Positions 7,577-16,931 of a stretch of 64,000 nucleotides of DNA are shown piece after piece. The notes under the pieces are model-generated. The model was given only the letters and a program-made list of their open reading frames with translations. It did no database searches and was not told the origin of the DNA. Origin of the DNA: Maritimibacter alkaliphilus. Lineage in GTDB: Bacteria > Pseudomonadota > Alphaproteobacteria > Rhodobacterales > Rhodobacteraceae. Location: contig NZ_JAHVIT010000003.1 in NCBI RefSeq assembly GCF_019801605.1, forward strand, positions 186,001 to 250,000. Reading direction: 5' to 3'. The translations under genes and the position numbers were made by a program. Each line of letters starts with the position of its first letter. Positions within the stretch are counted from its first letter, which is position 1.

Positions 7577-9578
7577 TCCCGTCACCCTCAAAGTGCTGGA
7601 GAACCACGCGCAGGCCGTGGCCGAAAGCATGGCCTTCACCCTCTTCCGCACCGCGCATTCGACCTTCGTGAAAGAGACCGAGGATTTCACCACCGGCCTC
7701 GTCACGCCCTCGGGCATGACTTTCGCCAGCCCGCGAGACCTTGGCGCCACGTGGTTCATCGGCCTTGATTACAAGGGCGCGCTGGAGATGATCGACGACT
7801 ACGAGGAGGGCGACATCTGCGTGACGAACGACCCCTACTCGGGCTTCGTCTGCACCCATACGCCGGACATGCACATCTGGAAGCCGATCTTCTGGGAGGG
7901 CGAGATCATCGCCTTTGCCGTCGGCCATATCCACAACACCGACATGGGCGGCGCGGTGCCCGCCTCGCTGTCGCGGGCCAATACCGAGGTCCATCAGGAG
8001 GGCATCCGCTTCCGCCCCACCAAGCTGATCAGCCGGGGCGTGATGAACGACCAGCTCATCGAGACGATGATGCTGAACGTCCGCATGCCCGATCAGAACC
8101 GGGGCGACCTGAACGCGCAGATCGCCGCCGTGAACACCGGCGAAGCCAAGATGCACGAGATGATCCGGAAGTTCGGCGTCGAGACCGTAAAGAACGGCAT
8201 CGAGGACCTGCTGGACGTGGGCGAGGCGCGGGCGCGTGCCGTGATCTCGGGCCTGCCCGACGGCGACCACCGCTTTGTCGATTACCTTGACGAGGACGGG
8301 CCGGGCGGCGTGCCGGTGCGGCTGGAACTGACGCTGAAGGTGCGCGGGGATGAGGTCATCATGGACTTCACCGGCTCCGATCCACAGCTGAAATCCGCCC
8401 TCAACATGCCCACCGGAGGCAATCCCCGGCACATCCTGCTGATGGTGGGCTACAACTACTGTCTCTACACGCTCGACCCGTCGATCCCGCTGAACGGCGG
8501 CATCCTCAGGGCGGCGACATGCGTCGTGCCCGAGGGCACGGTGCTCAATCCCCAGTACCCTGCTGCAGTCGGGATGCGCTCGCTCACCTGCGGGCGGCTG
8601 CAGGGGGTCATCATGGGGGCGTTCCACGCCGCCGCCCCGGACCGTCTGCCCGTGGGCGCGGCGGGCGGCGGCGGGATCGTGAACGTCAAGACCTTCGACG
8701 CCGCCAGCGGCAAGCTCTCCATGGCCTCGATCGACCCGGTGACGGGCGGCGCGGGCGGCTCGGCGCTTGGCGATGGCACCGACGGGTCGGGGGCCAACTC
8801 GGCCTTCCTCAAGAACACCCCGGTCGAGATCAACGAGGTCGAGGTGCCGATCAAGTTCCGCCGCTATGGCCTCGTGCCCGACAGCGGCGGCCCCGGCACC
8901 GCGCGGGGCGGCATGGCGACAGAGCTGGAGGTGGAGGTCTTCACCCCGGACACCGTGATCACCGCGCGCAACCGCGACCGCACGATCTTTGCCGCCTGGG
9001 GCGGCGCGGGCGGGCAGCCCGGTGCGCCCTCGCTCTTCACCCGGGTGACGCCCAAGGGCGAGGAGATCAACCTCGGCAATACCGACGTCGTGACCATGGG
9101 GCCGGGCGACGTGTTCAACCTGACCTCGGGCGGCGGCGCGGGCTATGGCGATCCCTTCGCGCGCCCGGTGGATCTGGTGGTGCGCGACGTGCTGCGCGGC
9201 TCGGTCACGCCCGAGAAGGCCAAGGCCAGCTATGGCGTCGTCGTGGACCGCGAGGGCGTGCTGGATGCCGCCGCCACCAAGGCCCTGCGCGATGCCCATG
9301 TGGCCCCCGCCCCCACGACCTTCAGCTACAACGAAAGCCGCCGCGCCTACGAGGCGATCTGGACCGATGCCAACTACGCCGCGCTGACGCAGGCGCTGAC
9401 CATGATGCCGGTGCACTGGCGCCACTTCGTCAAACGCGAGGTCTTCGACCGGATCGAGGCCCTGCCCGAAACCGCCCGCAAGGGCGACGGAAGCGAGGTC
9501 TGGGAGGCCGTGGAAGCCGTGAAGACCCGCGTGCCGGGCCTCGCCCGGTCGATGCAGGTGCAGGAGGCGGCGGAATGA
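7566..9578 (+). CDS. hyuB: Hydantoinase/oxoprolinase subunit B
   Basis: A 670-residue HyuB-family protein, partner of HyuA. It opens with DPVTLKVLENHAQAVAESMAFTLFRTAHS and carries the motifs NDPYSGFVCTHTPDMHIWKP (about 87-106) and VGHIHNTDMGG (about 118-128), whose His/Asp residues are probable catalytic or metal ligands. A glycine-rich C-terminal segment (LTSGGGAGYGDP) is typical of the family. The gene overlaps hyuA by 11 bp and the next SDR by 4 bp, so the subunits should be made in step. At 670 residues it is longer than many HyuB proteins (~500-600), because the region after the GYGDP motif extends about 140 residues. Confidence 0.9.
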   Translation: MRTDPVTLKVLENHAQAVAESMAFTLFRTAHSTFVKETEDFTTGLVTPSGMTFASPRDLGATWFIGLDYKGALEMIDDYEEGDICVTNDPYSGFVCTHTPDMHIWKPIFWEGEIIAFAVGHIHNTDMGGAVPASLSRANTEVHQEGIRFRPTKLISRGVMNDQLIETMMLNVRMPDQNRGDLNAQIAAVNTGEAKMHEMIRKFGVETVKNGIEDLLDVGEARARAVISGLPDGDHRFVDYLDEDGPGGVPVRLELTLKVRGDEVIMDFTGSDPQLKSALNMPTGGNPRHILLMVGYNYCLYTLDPSIPLNGGILRAATCVVPEGTVLNPQYPAAVGMRSLTCGRLQGVIMGAFHAAAPDRLPVGAAGGGGIVNVKTFDAASGKLSMASIDPVTGGAGGSALGDGTDGSGANSAFLKNTPVEINEVEVPIKFRRYGLVPDSGGPGTARGGMATELEVEVFTPDTVITARNRDRTIFAAWGGAGGQPGAPSLFTRVTPKGEEINLGNTDVVTMGPGDVFNLTSGGGAGYGDPFARPVDLVVRDVLRGSVTPEKAKASYGVVVDREGVLDAAATKALRDAHVAPAPTTFSYNESRRAYEAIWTDANYAALTQALTMMPVHWRHFVKREVFDRIEALPETARKGDGSEVWEAVEAVKTRVPGLARSMQVQEAAE

Positions 9579-10324
9579 TCAGCTTCGACTTCTCCGGCCA
9601 GACCGTCCTCGTGACCGGGGCCGCCCGCGGCATCGGGGCGGGCATCGCGGCCGAATTCGCCGCCGCAGGCGCCCGCGTCGTGGCCGCCGATATCCTCGCC
9701 GACGAGCTGGCCGCCTTTGCCGCCGCCCATCCGGGTGTCGAGACGGAGGTGATCGACCTTGGCGATTTCGAGGCGGTCAAGGCGCGCTTTGGCGATCTGG
9801 CCCCCGATGTGGTGGTGAATTCCGCCGGCGGCGTGCGCGGCAACACCAAGAAACCTCTGGAAGAGGTCACGGACGAAGAATGGATGTCGATCTATGACGG
9901 CAATGTCATGTCGGCCTTCAACCTGATCCGCGCCGTGATCCCGGCCATGAAGGCGCGCGGCTCGGGCCGGATCGTGACGATCTCCTCCGGCGCGGGGCTG
10001 AAACCCAGCCTGACCGGCATCCAGTCTTATTGCTCGGCCAAGCACGGGCTGATCGGCCTGACCCGCCAGATGGCGCTGGAGCTGGGGCCCTTCGGGATCA
10101 CCGTGAATTCCGTCGCGCCGGGCTTCCTGCGCACCTCGCCCGACTATGAAAAGCAATGGGCGGGCTACGGCGAGGAGGGCCAGAAACGCATGGTCGAGAA
10201 CATTGCCATGCGCCGTCTGGGTGAGCCCGCCGACATCGCCGCTGCCTGCGCCTTCCTCGCCTCGGACCGGGCGGGGTTCATCACCGGGCAGGTGCTGCCC
10301 GTATCTGGCCACCCCTTCCCCTAA
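9575..10324 (+). CDS. Short-chain dehydrogenase/reductase (SDR)
   Basis: A 249-residue classical SDR. It has the cofactor loop TGAARGIGAG (14-23), NSAG (82-85), catalytic Ser at 137-138 (ISSGAG) and YCSAK with Tyr152/Lys156. AADILADE after the second strand, with an acidic residue, favours NAD(H) over NADP(H). It is ATGA-coupled to hyuB. Presumed to oxidise or reduce a hydroxy/keto intermediate of the same pathway; the substrate is unknown. A second SDR lies further down the operon at 16928. Confidence 0.88.
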   Translation: MISFDFSGQTVLVTGAARGIGAGIAAEFAAAGARVVAADILADELAAFAAAHPGVETEVIDLGDFEAVKARFGDLAPDVVVNSAGGVRGNTKKPLEEVTDEEWMSIYDGNVMSAFNLIRAVIPAMKARGSGRIVTISSGAGLKPSLTGIQSYCSAKHGLIGLTRQMALELGPFGITVNSVAPGFLRTSPDYEKQWAGYGEEGQKRMVENIAMRRLGEPADIAAACAFLASDRAGFITGQVLPVSGHPFP

Positions 10325-10336
10325 GGACCTGAGATC

Positions 10337-11227
10337 ATGAGCATATCTGAAAACCCCTGGGAATGGCCCGAAGAGGTCTGGCGCGGCAAGGTCGATCGCG
10401 TGCGCGCCGGTGAAAGCCTCAAGCCCGCCACCTGGCCCGGTGGCGCCAAATGCGCCGTCGCCATGTCCTTCGACGTGGACCACGAGACGAACGAGCTGCG
10501 CGACGGTGGCAAGTCCATCGGCGCCATGAGCCGCGGCCAGTACGGCAACCGGCAGGGCATTCCGCGCGTCATGGAGATCATCCGCCGCCACGACATCAAG
10601 GCCAGCTTCTATGTCCCCGCCGTGGTGGCGCAGCTCTACCCCGAGGAGACCCGCATGTTCGTGGCCGAGGGCCACGAGGTCGGCATCCACGGCTGGATCC
10701 ACGAACGCAACTCGGTCCTGCCCGAGCCGGTGGAACGCGATCTTCAGATGCGCTCGGCCGATATGCTGGAAAAGATCAGCGGCGCGCGCCCGGTGGGCAT
10801 CCGCACGCCGTCGTGGGATTTCTCGCAGGCCACGCTGGAAATCACCCGCGACATGGGGCTGAGCTATGACAGCTCGCTCATGGCGGATGTGGATTGCTAC
10901 CGCCTCCTGCTCGACGGCGCGGACACCGGCGTGGTGGAACTGCCCGTCGAATGGATCCGCGACGACGCCGTCTATTTCAACATGAACCGCTTCTCGGCGC
11001 TACGCCCCTACACGCCGCCCGAGGCCGTCTTCGACATCTTCTCGAAGGAGTTCGAAGCCGCCTACGCCGAGGGCGGGCTGTTCCAGCTGACCATGCATCC
11101 GCACATCACCGGCTATCGGTCGCGGGTCTGGATCTTCGAAGAGCTGATCAAGCTGGCAAAGGCAAAGGGCGACGTCTGGTTCGCCACCCATGCCGAGATC
11201 GTGGACTGGGTGAAGGCCAACGGCTGA
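10337..11227 (+). CDS. NodB-fold 'polysaccharide deacetylase' of the PuuE / cyclic-imide hydrolase type
   Basis: A 296-residue protein with no signal peptide, so cytoplasmic and unlikely to act on cell-wall polysaccharide. Metal-site motifs are SFDVDHE (about 44-50) and HGWIHE (118-123), with RTPSWDFS and a late MHPHITGYRSR. Length and motifs fit the subgroup containing PuuE allantoinase, HpPgdA and bacterial cyclic-imide hydrolases (~293 residues), which open cyclic amide or imide rings without ATP. In this operon it would be a second ring-opening amidohydrolase beside HyuAB. The exact substrate is inferred only from context. Confidence 0.82.
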   Translation: MSISENPWEWPEEVWRGKVDRVRAGESLKPATWPGGAKCAVAMSFDVDHETNELRDGGKSIGAMSRGQYGNRQGIPRVMEIIRRHDIKASFYVPAVVAQLYPEETRMFVAEGHEVGIHGWIHERNSVLPEPVERDLQMRSADMLEKISGARPVGIRTPSWDFSQATLEITRDMGLSYDSSLMADVDCYRLLLDGADTGVVELPVEWIRDDAVYFNMNRFSALRPYTPPEAVFDIFSKEFEAAYAEGGLFQLTMHPHITGYRSRVWIFEELIKLAKAKGDVWFATHAEIVDWVKANG

Positions 11228-11343
11228 CCCCCGCCCCGTCATCCCCACGCGGCCCCGCACGGGCCCTTGCCGTCCCGGTCCCTCCCCGGTGCGGCCAAGA
11301 CAAAGACAACAAATCAACGTCAACCAACAGAGAGATAAACGCC

Positions 11344-12897
11344 ATGAAACATCACGTTCTGGCGCTGTGCTCCGCACTTGCGCTGATGACCCCGACCCTG
11401 GGTGTGGCCCAGGATCGCTATGTTCATGCCAACAACTCCGCCTATGACACGCTCGATCCGCACACCGTGCGCGACGTGGCCCGCGTGGCGTCGCGGCTCA
11501 ACTTCTACGACGGGCTCTACCGCTGGGTGGACAATCCCCCGCAGCTGATCCCGTGGCTGGCCACCGATCACTCGGTCTCCGAGGACGGCCTGACCTGGAC
11601 CTTCAACCTGCGCGACGACGTGACCTTCCACGACGGCACCAAGATGACCGCCGAGGATGTCGTCTATTCCTTCGAGCGGATGCTGGAGCTGAAGCGGGGC
11701 GCGGGCTCGCTCTTCCTGCCGATGATCGACCCGGGCCAGACCGTGGCCGTGGACGACACCACCGTCGCCTTCACCCTCAAGGAACCCTCCGCGATCTTCG
11801 CGGCGCTGGTGCCCGATATCCTCGTGGTGAACTCCACGCTGGTGAAGGAAAACGAGGTCGATGGCGACTGGGGCCAGGCCTACATGATCGACCACGTCGC
11901 GGGCTCGGGCTCGTACATGCTGCAACGCTATGACCCGGCGCGCGGCTTCATCGGCGAACGCTTTGCCGATCACTTTGCAGGCTGGGGCGAGAAGTACTTC
12001 GACGAGATCGAATTCCGCACCGTGCTGGAAACCAACACCCGGATCCAGGGCCTGATGCGCGGCGACTACCAGGGCCTCGACGGCTACCTCGCCCCCGACC
12101 AGGTGGAGCGCCTGCGCGCCGACGAGGATGTGCAGATCATGGAAGAAGAATCCATGCGCGTCTTCCACATCGCGATGCACAACGGCCGCGCGCCCCTGGA
12201 CGACAAGAACTTCCGCATGGCGATGGTGCATGCCTTCGACTACGACGGCTACATCAACGAGATCATGCAGGGCACCGTCGCCCGCAACCCCACGATCATG
12301 CCGGGCAACCTCTGGGGCGCACCGGACGTGCCGGGCTACGACTACGACCTCGAAAAGGCGCAGGAATACCTCGACGCCTACAAGGCCGAACATGGCGACG
12401 ACATCCGCACGATCAAGATCGGCACGCTGGCCGGCTTCTCGGAAACCGAACAGGCCGCGGCGCTGATGCAGAACGGGCTCTCGCAGCTCGGCATCGAGGT
12501 GGAGATCGAGAGCTCGCCCTGGCCGGTGATCTCCTCGGCGATGCAGAACCCCGACACGATGCCCGACATGGTGCCCTACTGGAAGTCGACCTACTACGTC
12601 GATCCGAACAACTGGGTGGGTGAGCTCTATGCCTCGCGCTATGCGCCGACGCGGAACGTCTCGGACTACCACAACGACGCGGTGGACGAGAAGCTGGAGC
12701 AGGCCCTGATCATCACCGATCAGGACGCGCGCGCGCAGCTCTACGCCGACGCCACCACGCAGATCTACGAGGATGCCGCCGGTATCTGGATCTACAACAC
12801 CAAGTGGTTCGGCCCCTATGCCTCCAACGTGAAGAACGTCCGCTTCTGCCCGGTTGGCAACGGCCAGGACATGCGGTGGGCCTACCTCGAGGAGTGA
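11344..12897 (+). CDS. Dipeptide/oligopeptide-type ABC transporter substrate-binding protein (family 5)
   Basis: A 517-residue periplasmic receptor with a signal peptide (about 1-22, ending GVAQ). The family-5 (DppA/OppA) pattern is seen: DTLDPHTVRDVARVAS, then LIPWLATDHSVSEDGLTWTFNLRDDVTFHDG and TAEDVVYSFERML. It captures the compound imported by the permease/ATPase genes that follow. The relatives include receptors for peptides, nickel, opines and glutathione, so the fold alone does not fix the ligand; the gamma-glutamyltransferase in this operon points toward a gamma-glutamyl or peptide-like ligand. It is separated from the permease by a hairpin at 12922. Confidence 0.92.
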   Translation: MKHHVLALCSALALMTPTLGVAQDRYVHANNSAYDTLDPHTVRDVARVASRLNFYDGLYRWVDNPPQLIPWLATDHSVSEDGLTWTFNLRDDVTFHDGTKMTAEDVVYSFERMLELKRGAGSLFLPMIDPGQTVAVDDTTVAFTLKEPSAIFAALVPDILVVNSTLVKENEVDGDWGQAYMIDHVAGSGSYMLQRYDPARGFIGERFADHFAGWGEKYFDEIEFRTVLETNTRIQGLMRGDYQGLDGYLAPDQVERLRADEDVQIMEEESMRVFHIAMHNGRAPLDDKNFRMAMVHAFDYDGYINEIMQGTVARNPTIMPGNLWGAPDVPGYDYDLEKAQEYLDAYKAEHGDDIRTIKIGTLAGFSETEQAAALMQNGLSQLGIEVEIESSPWPVISSAMQNPDTMPDMVPYWKSTYYVDPNNWVGELYASRYAPTRNVSDYHNDAVDEKLEQALIITDQDARAQLYADATTQIYEDAAGIWIYNTKWFGPYASNVKNVRFCPVGNGQDMRWAYLEE

Positions 12898-12921
12898 TCC
12901 CCTCTGACGCCCCCCTCTGAC

Positions 12922-12939
12922 GGCCCCCTCCGGGGGGCC
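12922..12939 (+). terminator. Intra-operon hairpin after the substrate-binding protein gene
   Basis: GGCCCCC-TCC-GGGGGGCC forms a strong stem 24 nt after the receptor stop, with no T-tract. A stable hairpin between a binding-protein gene and its permease genes commonly protects the upstream mRNA from 3' decay or thins downstream transcription, giving excess receptor. I read it as such an attenuating or stabilising element rather than the operon end, because the permease starts 90 nt later in the same direction. Confidence 0.55.
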
Positions 12940-13028
12940 TGATCGGGGCGCCGCGGCCTCTCTCCCCGTCACGGTGCCTCGCCCTCTTCACCCAGCAAGA
13001 CCTTCCCAGCCCGATCGGAGCTTCCTCC

Positions 13029-14033
13029 ATGCGCAGACTGGAAATCATCCTGTCCCGCCTCGTCTGGTTCATTCCTACCCTCTTCGGCCTCGTCTTCGTG
13101 GTCTTCTTCATCTCCAACGTGATCCCGACCGACCCGGCGCGGATCATTGCGGGCGAGAACGCGACCGAGGTACAGGTGCAGGCGCTGCGCGCCGAGATGG
13201 GCCTCGACCAGCCGCTTCACGTCCAGTTCGGCCGCTATGTCGCCGACCTCGCCACAGGGGACCTCGGCAAGAGCCTCTATACACAGAGGGCGATTTCCGA
13301 AGACCTGCTGCACCGGCTGCCCGCCACGCTGGAGTTGACCATGGCCGCCATGGTCCTTGCCATCGGGCTTGGCGTGCCGCTCGGCGTCATCTCGGCGGTG
13401 AAGCGCAATTCCATGATCGACCAGACCCTGCGGGTGCTCTCGGTCTCGGGCCTCGCCGTGGCCAGCTTCTGGCTGGCGATGGAGCTTCAGATGTATTTCT
13501 CGACCAAGCTGGGCTGGACGCCGCTCAACGGCCGGATCGCCGGCTGGGGACCGGAGGAGATCACCGGCTTCTACCTGCTCGACTCGCTGCTCACCGGGGA
13601 CTGGGCCTCGTTCTGGGACACGCTGCACCACATGCTGCTGCCCGCGATCACGCTGGCCCTTCCGGCCGCCGCCACGCTGGTGCGCTTCACCCGCGCGGGC
13701 GTGCTGGAGGTGATCAACTCCAACTTCGTGCTCTACGAACGCGCCATGGGCTTTCCCACCACGCTGATCACGTGGAAATACGTGCTGCGCAACGCCCTGA
13801 TTTCCACCGTGACCCAGATCGGCCTGATCTTCGGCTCGCTCTTTGCCGGCGCCGTGGTGGTCGAGGCGGTCTTTGACTGGCCGGGCCTTGGCACCTACGC
13901 GGTGCAGTCGATCCTGCAATCGGACACCAAGGCGATCCTCGGCTTCTCGATCATCGTCGGCGTCGTCTTCATCGGCGTGAACCTCCTCGTCGACATCATC
14001 CACACCTTCATCGACCCGAGGACCCTGAAATGA
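13029..14033 (+). CDS. ABC transporter permease, DppB type
   Basis: A 334-residue inner-membrane permease with six predicted helices. The N-terminus MRRLEIILSRLVWFIPTLFG and the long periplasmic loop after TM1 (DPARIIAGENATEVQVQALR) are typical of DppB/OppB proteins. The ATPase-coupling EAA-like loop is near YERAMGFPTTLITWKYVLRN. It overlaps the DppC-type gene by 4 bp. It pairs with the next gene to form the membrane channel for the operon's importer. Confidence 0.93.
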   Translation: MRRLEIILSRLVWFIPTLFGLVFVVFFISNVIPTDPARIIAGENATEVQVQALRAEMGLDQPLHVQFGRYVADLATGDLGKSLYTQRAISEDLLHRLPATLELTMAAMVLAIGLGVPLGVISAVKRNSMIDQTLRVLSVSGLAVASFWLAMELQMYFSTKLGWTPLNGRIAGWGPEEITGFYLLDSLLTGDWASFWDTLHHMLLPAITLALPAAATLVRFTRAGVLEVINSNFVLYERAMGFPTTLITWKYVLRNALISTVTQIGLIFGSLFAGAVVVEAVFDWPGLGTYAVQSILQSDTKAILGFSIIVGVVFIGVNLLVDIIHTFIDPRTLK

Positions 14034-14872
14034 CCGCTCTGAAACGGCTTCTGGCGGACCGGGCCGCGACCATCGGGGCCGCCCTCATCCTCGGCCTGAT
14101 CCTCGTCGCGATCTTCGCGCCCGTCCTGGCCCCCTACCCCGAGGACGTCACCGCCTTCCACCTGACGGAACGGCTGCAACCGCCCTCGGCCGACCACCTC
14201 TTCGGCACCGACAGGATGGGCTCCGACGTCTTCTCGCGCATCCTCTTCGGGGCGCGGATCACCATCACCATCGCGGTCATCGCCGTGGGCGTCTCGGTCG
14301 GGATCGGCGTGCCCATCGGGCTGATCGCGGGCTACTACGGCGGCTTCCCGGGCGGGTTCCTGATGCGGACCTCGGACATCTTCCTCGCCGTGCCCCAGAT
14401 CGTGCTGGCCATCGCCATCGCGCAGACCCTTGGGCCCTCGGTCGAGAACGTCATCCTCGCACTGTCGCTGACCTACTGGCCGTTCTGGGCCCGCCTCGTC
14501 TACGCCGAGACGAAGTCGCTCAAGGCGCAGACCTTCGTCGAGGCGGCGCTCGCGCTTGGCGCTTCGGACTGGCGGGTGATGGTGCTGCACATCCTGCCCA
14601 ACACCGCCTCCGCGATCATCGTGCGGACCTCGATCGGCATGGGGGCCACGATCCTCACCGCCGCCGCCCTCGGCTTCCTCGGCCTTGGCGCGCCGCCGCC
14701 GACACCCGAATGGGGCCGGACCATTTCCGAGGCGCGCGAGTTCCTGCCGGAAGCCTGGTGGTACGCCGCCGCCCCCGGCCTTGCGATCTTCCTTGTCGTC
14801 ATGGGCTTCAACCTGCTGGGCGATGGCCTGCGCGACATCCTCGACCCGAAACTGAGAAAGGGAAGCCGATGA
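14030..14872 (+). CDS. ABC transporter permease, DppC type
   Basis: A 280-residue permease. The family features are LQPPSADHLFGTDRMGSDVFSR before TM2, and the coupling loop VEAALALGASDWRVMVLHILPN. The end LGDGLRDILDPKLR is characteristic of DppC/OppC. Overlaps of 4 bp on both sides tie it to the DppB and DppD genes. It forms the second half of the transmembrane channel. Confidence 0.94.
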   Translation: MTALKRLLADRAATIGAALILGLILVAIFAPVLAPYPEDVTAFHLTERLQPPSADHLFGTDRMGSDVFSRILFGARITITIAVIAVGVSVGIGVPIGLIAGYYGGFPGGFLMRTSDIFLAVPQIVLAIAIAQTLGPSVENVILALSLTYWPFWARLVYAETKSLKAQTFVEAALALGASDWRVMVLHILPNTASAIIVRTSIGMGATILTAAALGFLGLGAPPPTPEWGRTISEAREFLPEAWWYAAAPGLAIFLVVMGFNLLGDGLRDILDPKLRKGSR

Positions 14873-15924
14873 CCGACGCGCTCCTGACCGTCGAGGGCCT
14901 GTCCCTCGGGTTCCGCGGGGATGGGGGCTTTGCCCATATCCTCGACGGCGCCAACATGACCATGAAGCGGGGCGAGATCATGGGCCTCGTGGGGGAAAGC
15001 GGCTGTGGCAAGACCACGCTGGCCAGTGCCATCCTCGGCGTGCTGCCGCGCCACGCGCTGGAGATCCGTGGCGGGCGCATCCGCTTCGACGGCATCGACA
15101 TGCTGGATGCCGCGCAGGGCGCGCAGCAGCAGGCCGTCCGGGGCCGCCGCGTGACCTTCATCCCGCAGGATCCCTTCACCTCGCTGAACCCGGTCTTCAC
15201 CATCGGCCAGCAGATCGAGGAATTGATGAAGTGGAAATCACCGCGCCGCCCCGTGGGCCCGTCGCGTGCGCCGACCCTGCTGACGCCCTATCCCCGCGCC
15301 CGGCGCAAGGCGGACCGCGAGAAGATCATGGAGATGCTGAACCTCGTCCAGCTGCCCCGGCCTGAACAGCTGCTGAAGAAGTACCCGCACGAGGTCTCGG
15401 GCGGACAGCGGCAACGGCTGATGATCGCCATGGCCCTCCTGCCCGAGCCCGACCTGATCATCGCTGACGAACCGACCACCGCGCTCGACGTGACGATTCA
15501 GGCGCAGATCCTTGGCCTGCTGCGCAATCTCGCCAACGACCGGGGGGTGGCGGTGATGCTGACGACCCATGACCTCGGCTCGGCCTACGAGATCTGCGAC
15601 CGGATCACCGTGATGTACGCCGGTCAGGACGTCGAGGCTGCCCCGGTGGCCGAGTTCTTCAACCGCCCGACGCATCCCTACACCGCCAAGCTGCTGGCCT
15701 CGCTGCCCGAGGGCGGCGGCGGCATGACCGGCATCCCCGGCGAGTTGCCCAGCTTCTACGCGCCGCCGCCGGGCTGCCGGTTCCAGACCCGCTGCGACCG
15801 CGCGACCGAGGCCTGCCGCACCCGTCCCGCGCCCGACTTGGCCGGGCCGGCCCATGTGGTGCGCTGCGCCCATCCGCTGTTCCAGACCACCCCCGCCACC
15901 CCGCTGAAGGAGGTGCAGGCATGA
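14869..15924 (+). CDS. ABC transporter ATPase, DppD/OppD type
   Basis: A 351-residue ATPase starting at ATG 14869, inside the previous gene's stop (ATGA). Walker A is GESGCGKTT (42-50), the signature VSGGQRQRL, and Walker B LIIADEPTTALD. The C-terminal oligopeptide-ABC extension with Cys residues (PPPGCRFQTRCDRATEAC...RCAHP) matches the 4Fe-4S-like Cys cluster region of DppD/DppF proteins. An extra insertion of about 25 residues (RPVGPSRAPTLLTPYPRARR) lies between the Q-loop and signature. It works with the next gene as a heterodimer. Confidence 0.93.
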   Translation: MTDALLTVEGLSLGFRGDGGFAHILDGANMTMKRGEIMGLVGESGCGKTTLASAILGVLPRHALEIRGGRIRFDGIDMLDAAQGAQQQAVRGRRVTFIPQDPFTSLNPVFTIGQQIEELMKWKSPRRPVGPSRAPTLLTPYPRARRKADREKIMEMLNLVQLPRPEQLLKKYPHEVSGGQRQRLMIAMALLPEPDLIIADEPTTALDVTIQAQILGLLRNLANDRGVAVMLTTHDLGSAYEICDRITVMYAGQDVEAAPVAEFFNRPTHPYTAKLLASLPEGGGGMTGIPGELPSFYAPPPGCRFQTRCDRATEACRTRPAPDLAGPAHVVRCAHPLFQTTPATPLKEVQA

Positions 15925-16931
15925 CAGACGCCCCGATCCTGACCGTGTCGGACCTGACGGTCCGCTTCCCGATCCGCGGCCCCTTCGCCCGCAAGCTGGG
16001 CGAGATCAAGGCCCTCGACGGGGTCGGCTTCGACCTCGCGCAGGGGGAAATCCTCGGCCTCGTGGGGGAATCCGGCTGCGGCAAGTCCACGCTCGGCAAG
16101 ACGCTGATGGGCATTCAGGCGCCCACTTCCGGGTCGATCACCTTCGAGGGCAAGGAGATCGCGGGCCGTACCCCGCGCGAGGCGCGCGCCCTGCGCCGCC
16201 GCCTGCAATATGCCTATCAGGACCCCGGCGCCTCGCTCGATCCGCGCTGGAAGATCGGCAAGTCTCTGGAAGAGCCGCTGATCATCCACACCGACCTGCC
16301 CCGCAAGGAGCGGCTGGCCAAGGTGCGCGAGATCCTGACCTCGGTCGGCCTGCCGGCCGGTCACGCGGACCTTTTCCCGCATGAGATCTCGGGCGGGCAG
16401 CAGCGCCGGGTGGGCCTTGCCCGCATCCTGATGCTGAACCCCGAGGTGGTGATCCTCGACGAGCCGACGGCGGGCCTCGACGTGTCGGTGCAGGCCACGG
16501 TGCTGCGGCTCTTCCGCGACCTGCGCGAAACCTTCGACCTGACCTACATCTTCATCTCGCACGACCTGTCGGTGGTGCGGCTCATGTGTCACCGGGTGGC
16601 GGTGATGTACCTTGGCCGCATCGTCGAAGTGGGCCCGGTGGAGGAGCTGATGGACAGCCCCAAGCACCCCTATACCCAGTCGCTGTTGGCCGCGATCCCC
16701 AAGGTCAACGGCCCCCGCGTGACCGAGAACTTCTGGCTTGAGGGCGAACCGGCGGATGCCTCGAACCTGCCGCCAGGCTGCCGGTTCCAGGGCCGCTGCC
16801 CCCATGTGAAACCGATCTGCCGGCAGGAAGACCCCGCCGACCGCACCGTGGGCGCCCAGACCGTCGCCTGCCATTTCGCGGGCGAGGTCTTCCCGCCCGT
16901 CCCCACTCCGAAGGAAAGTACCCCCGCATGA
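15921..16931 (+). CDS. ABC transporter ATPase, DppF/OppF type
   Basis: A 336-residue ATPase. It has Walker A GESGCGKSTLGK, signature ISGGQQRRVGLAR and Walker B VVILDEPTAGLDVSVQ. The C-terminal Cys-containing tail (GCRFQGRCPHVKPIC) is present. Its ATG lies in the preceding stop, and AAGGAGG ends 7 nt upstream. It is the last component of the importer and is 4-bp coupled to the SDR that follows, which ties transport and catabolism into one transcript. Confidence 0.93.
   Translation: MTDAPILTVSDLTVRFPIRGPFARKLGEIKALDGVGFDLAQGEILGLVGESGCGKSTLGKTLMGIQAPTSGSITFEGKEIAGRTPREARALRRRLQYAYQDPGASLDPRWKIGKSLEEPLIIHTDLPRKERLAKVREILTSVGLPAGHADLFPHEISGGQQRRVGLARILMLNPEVVILDEPTAGLDVSVQATVLRLFRDLRETFDLTYIFISHDLSVVRLMCHRVAVMYLGRIVEVGPVEELMDSPKHPYTQSLLAAIPKVNGPRVTENFWLEGEPADASNLPPGCRFQGRCPHVKPICRQEDPADRTVGAQTVACHFAGEVFPPVPTPKESTPA

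Noticed and set aside
5465-7759. 764-codon minus-strand frame opposite hyuA
   Set aside because: It mirrors a well-supported gene and gives an Arg/His/Gly/Ala-rich chain without motifs.
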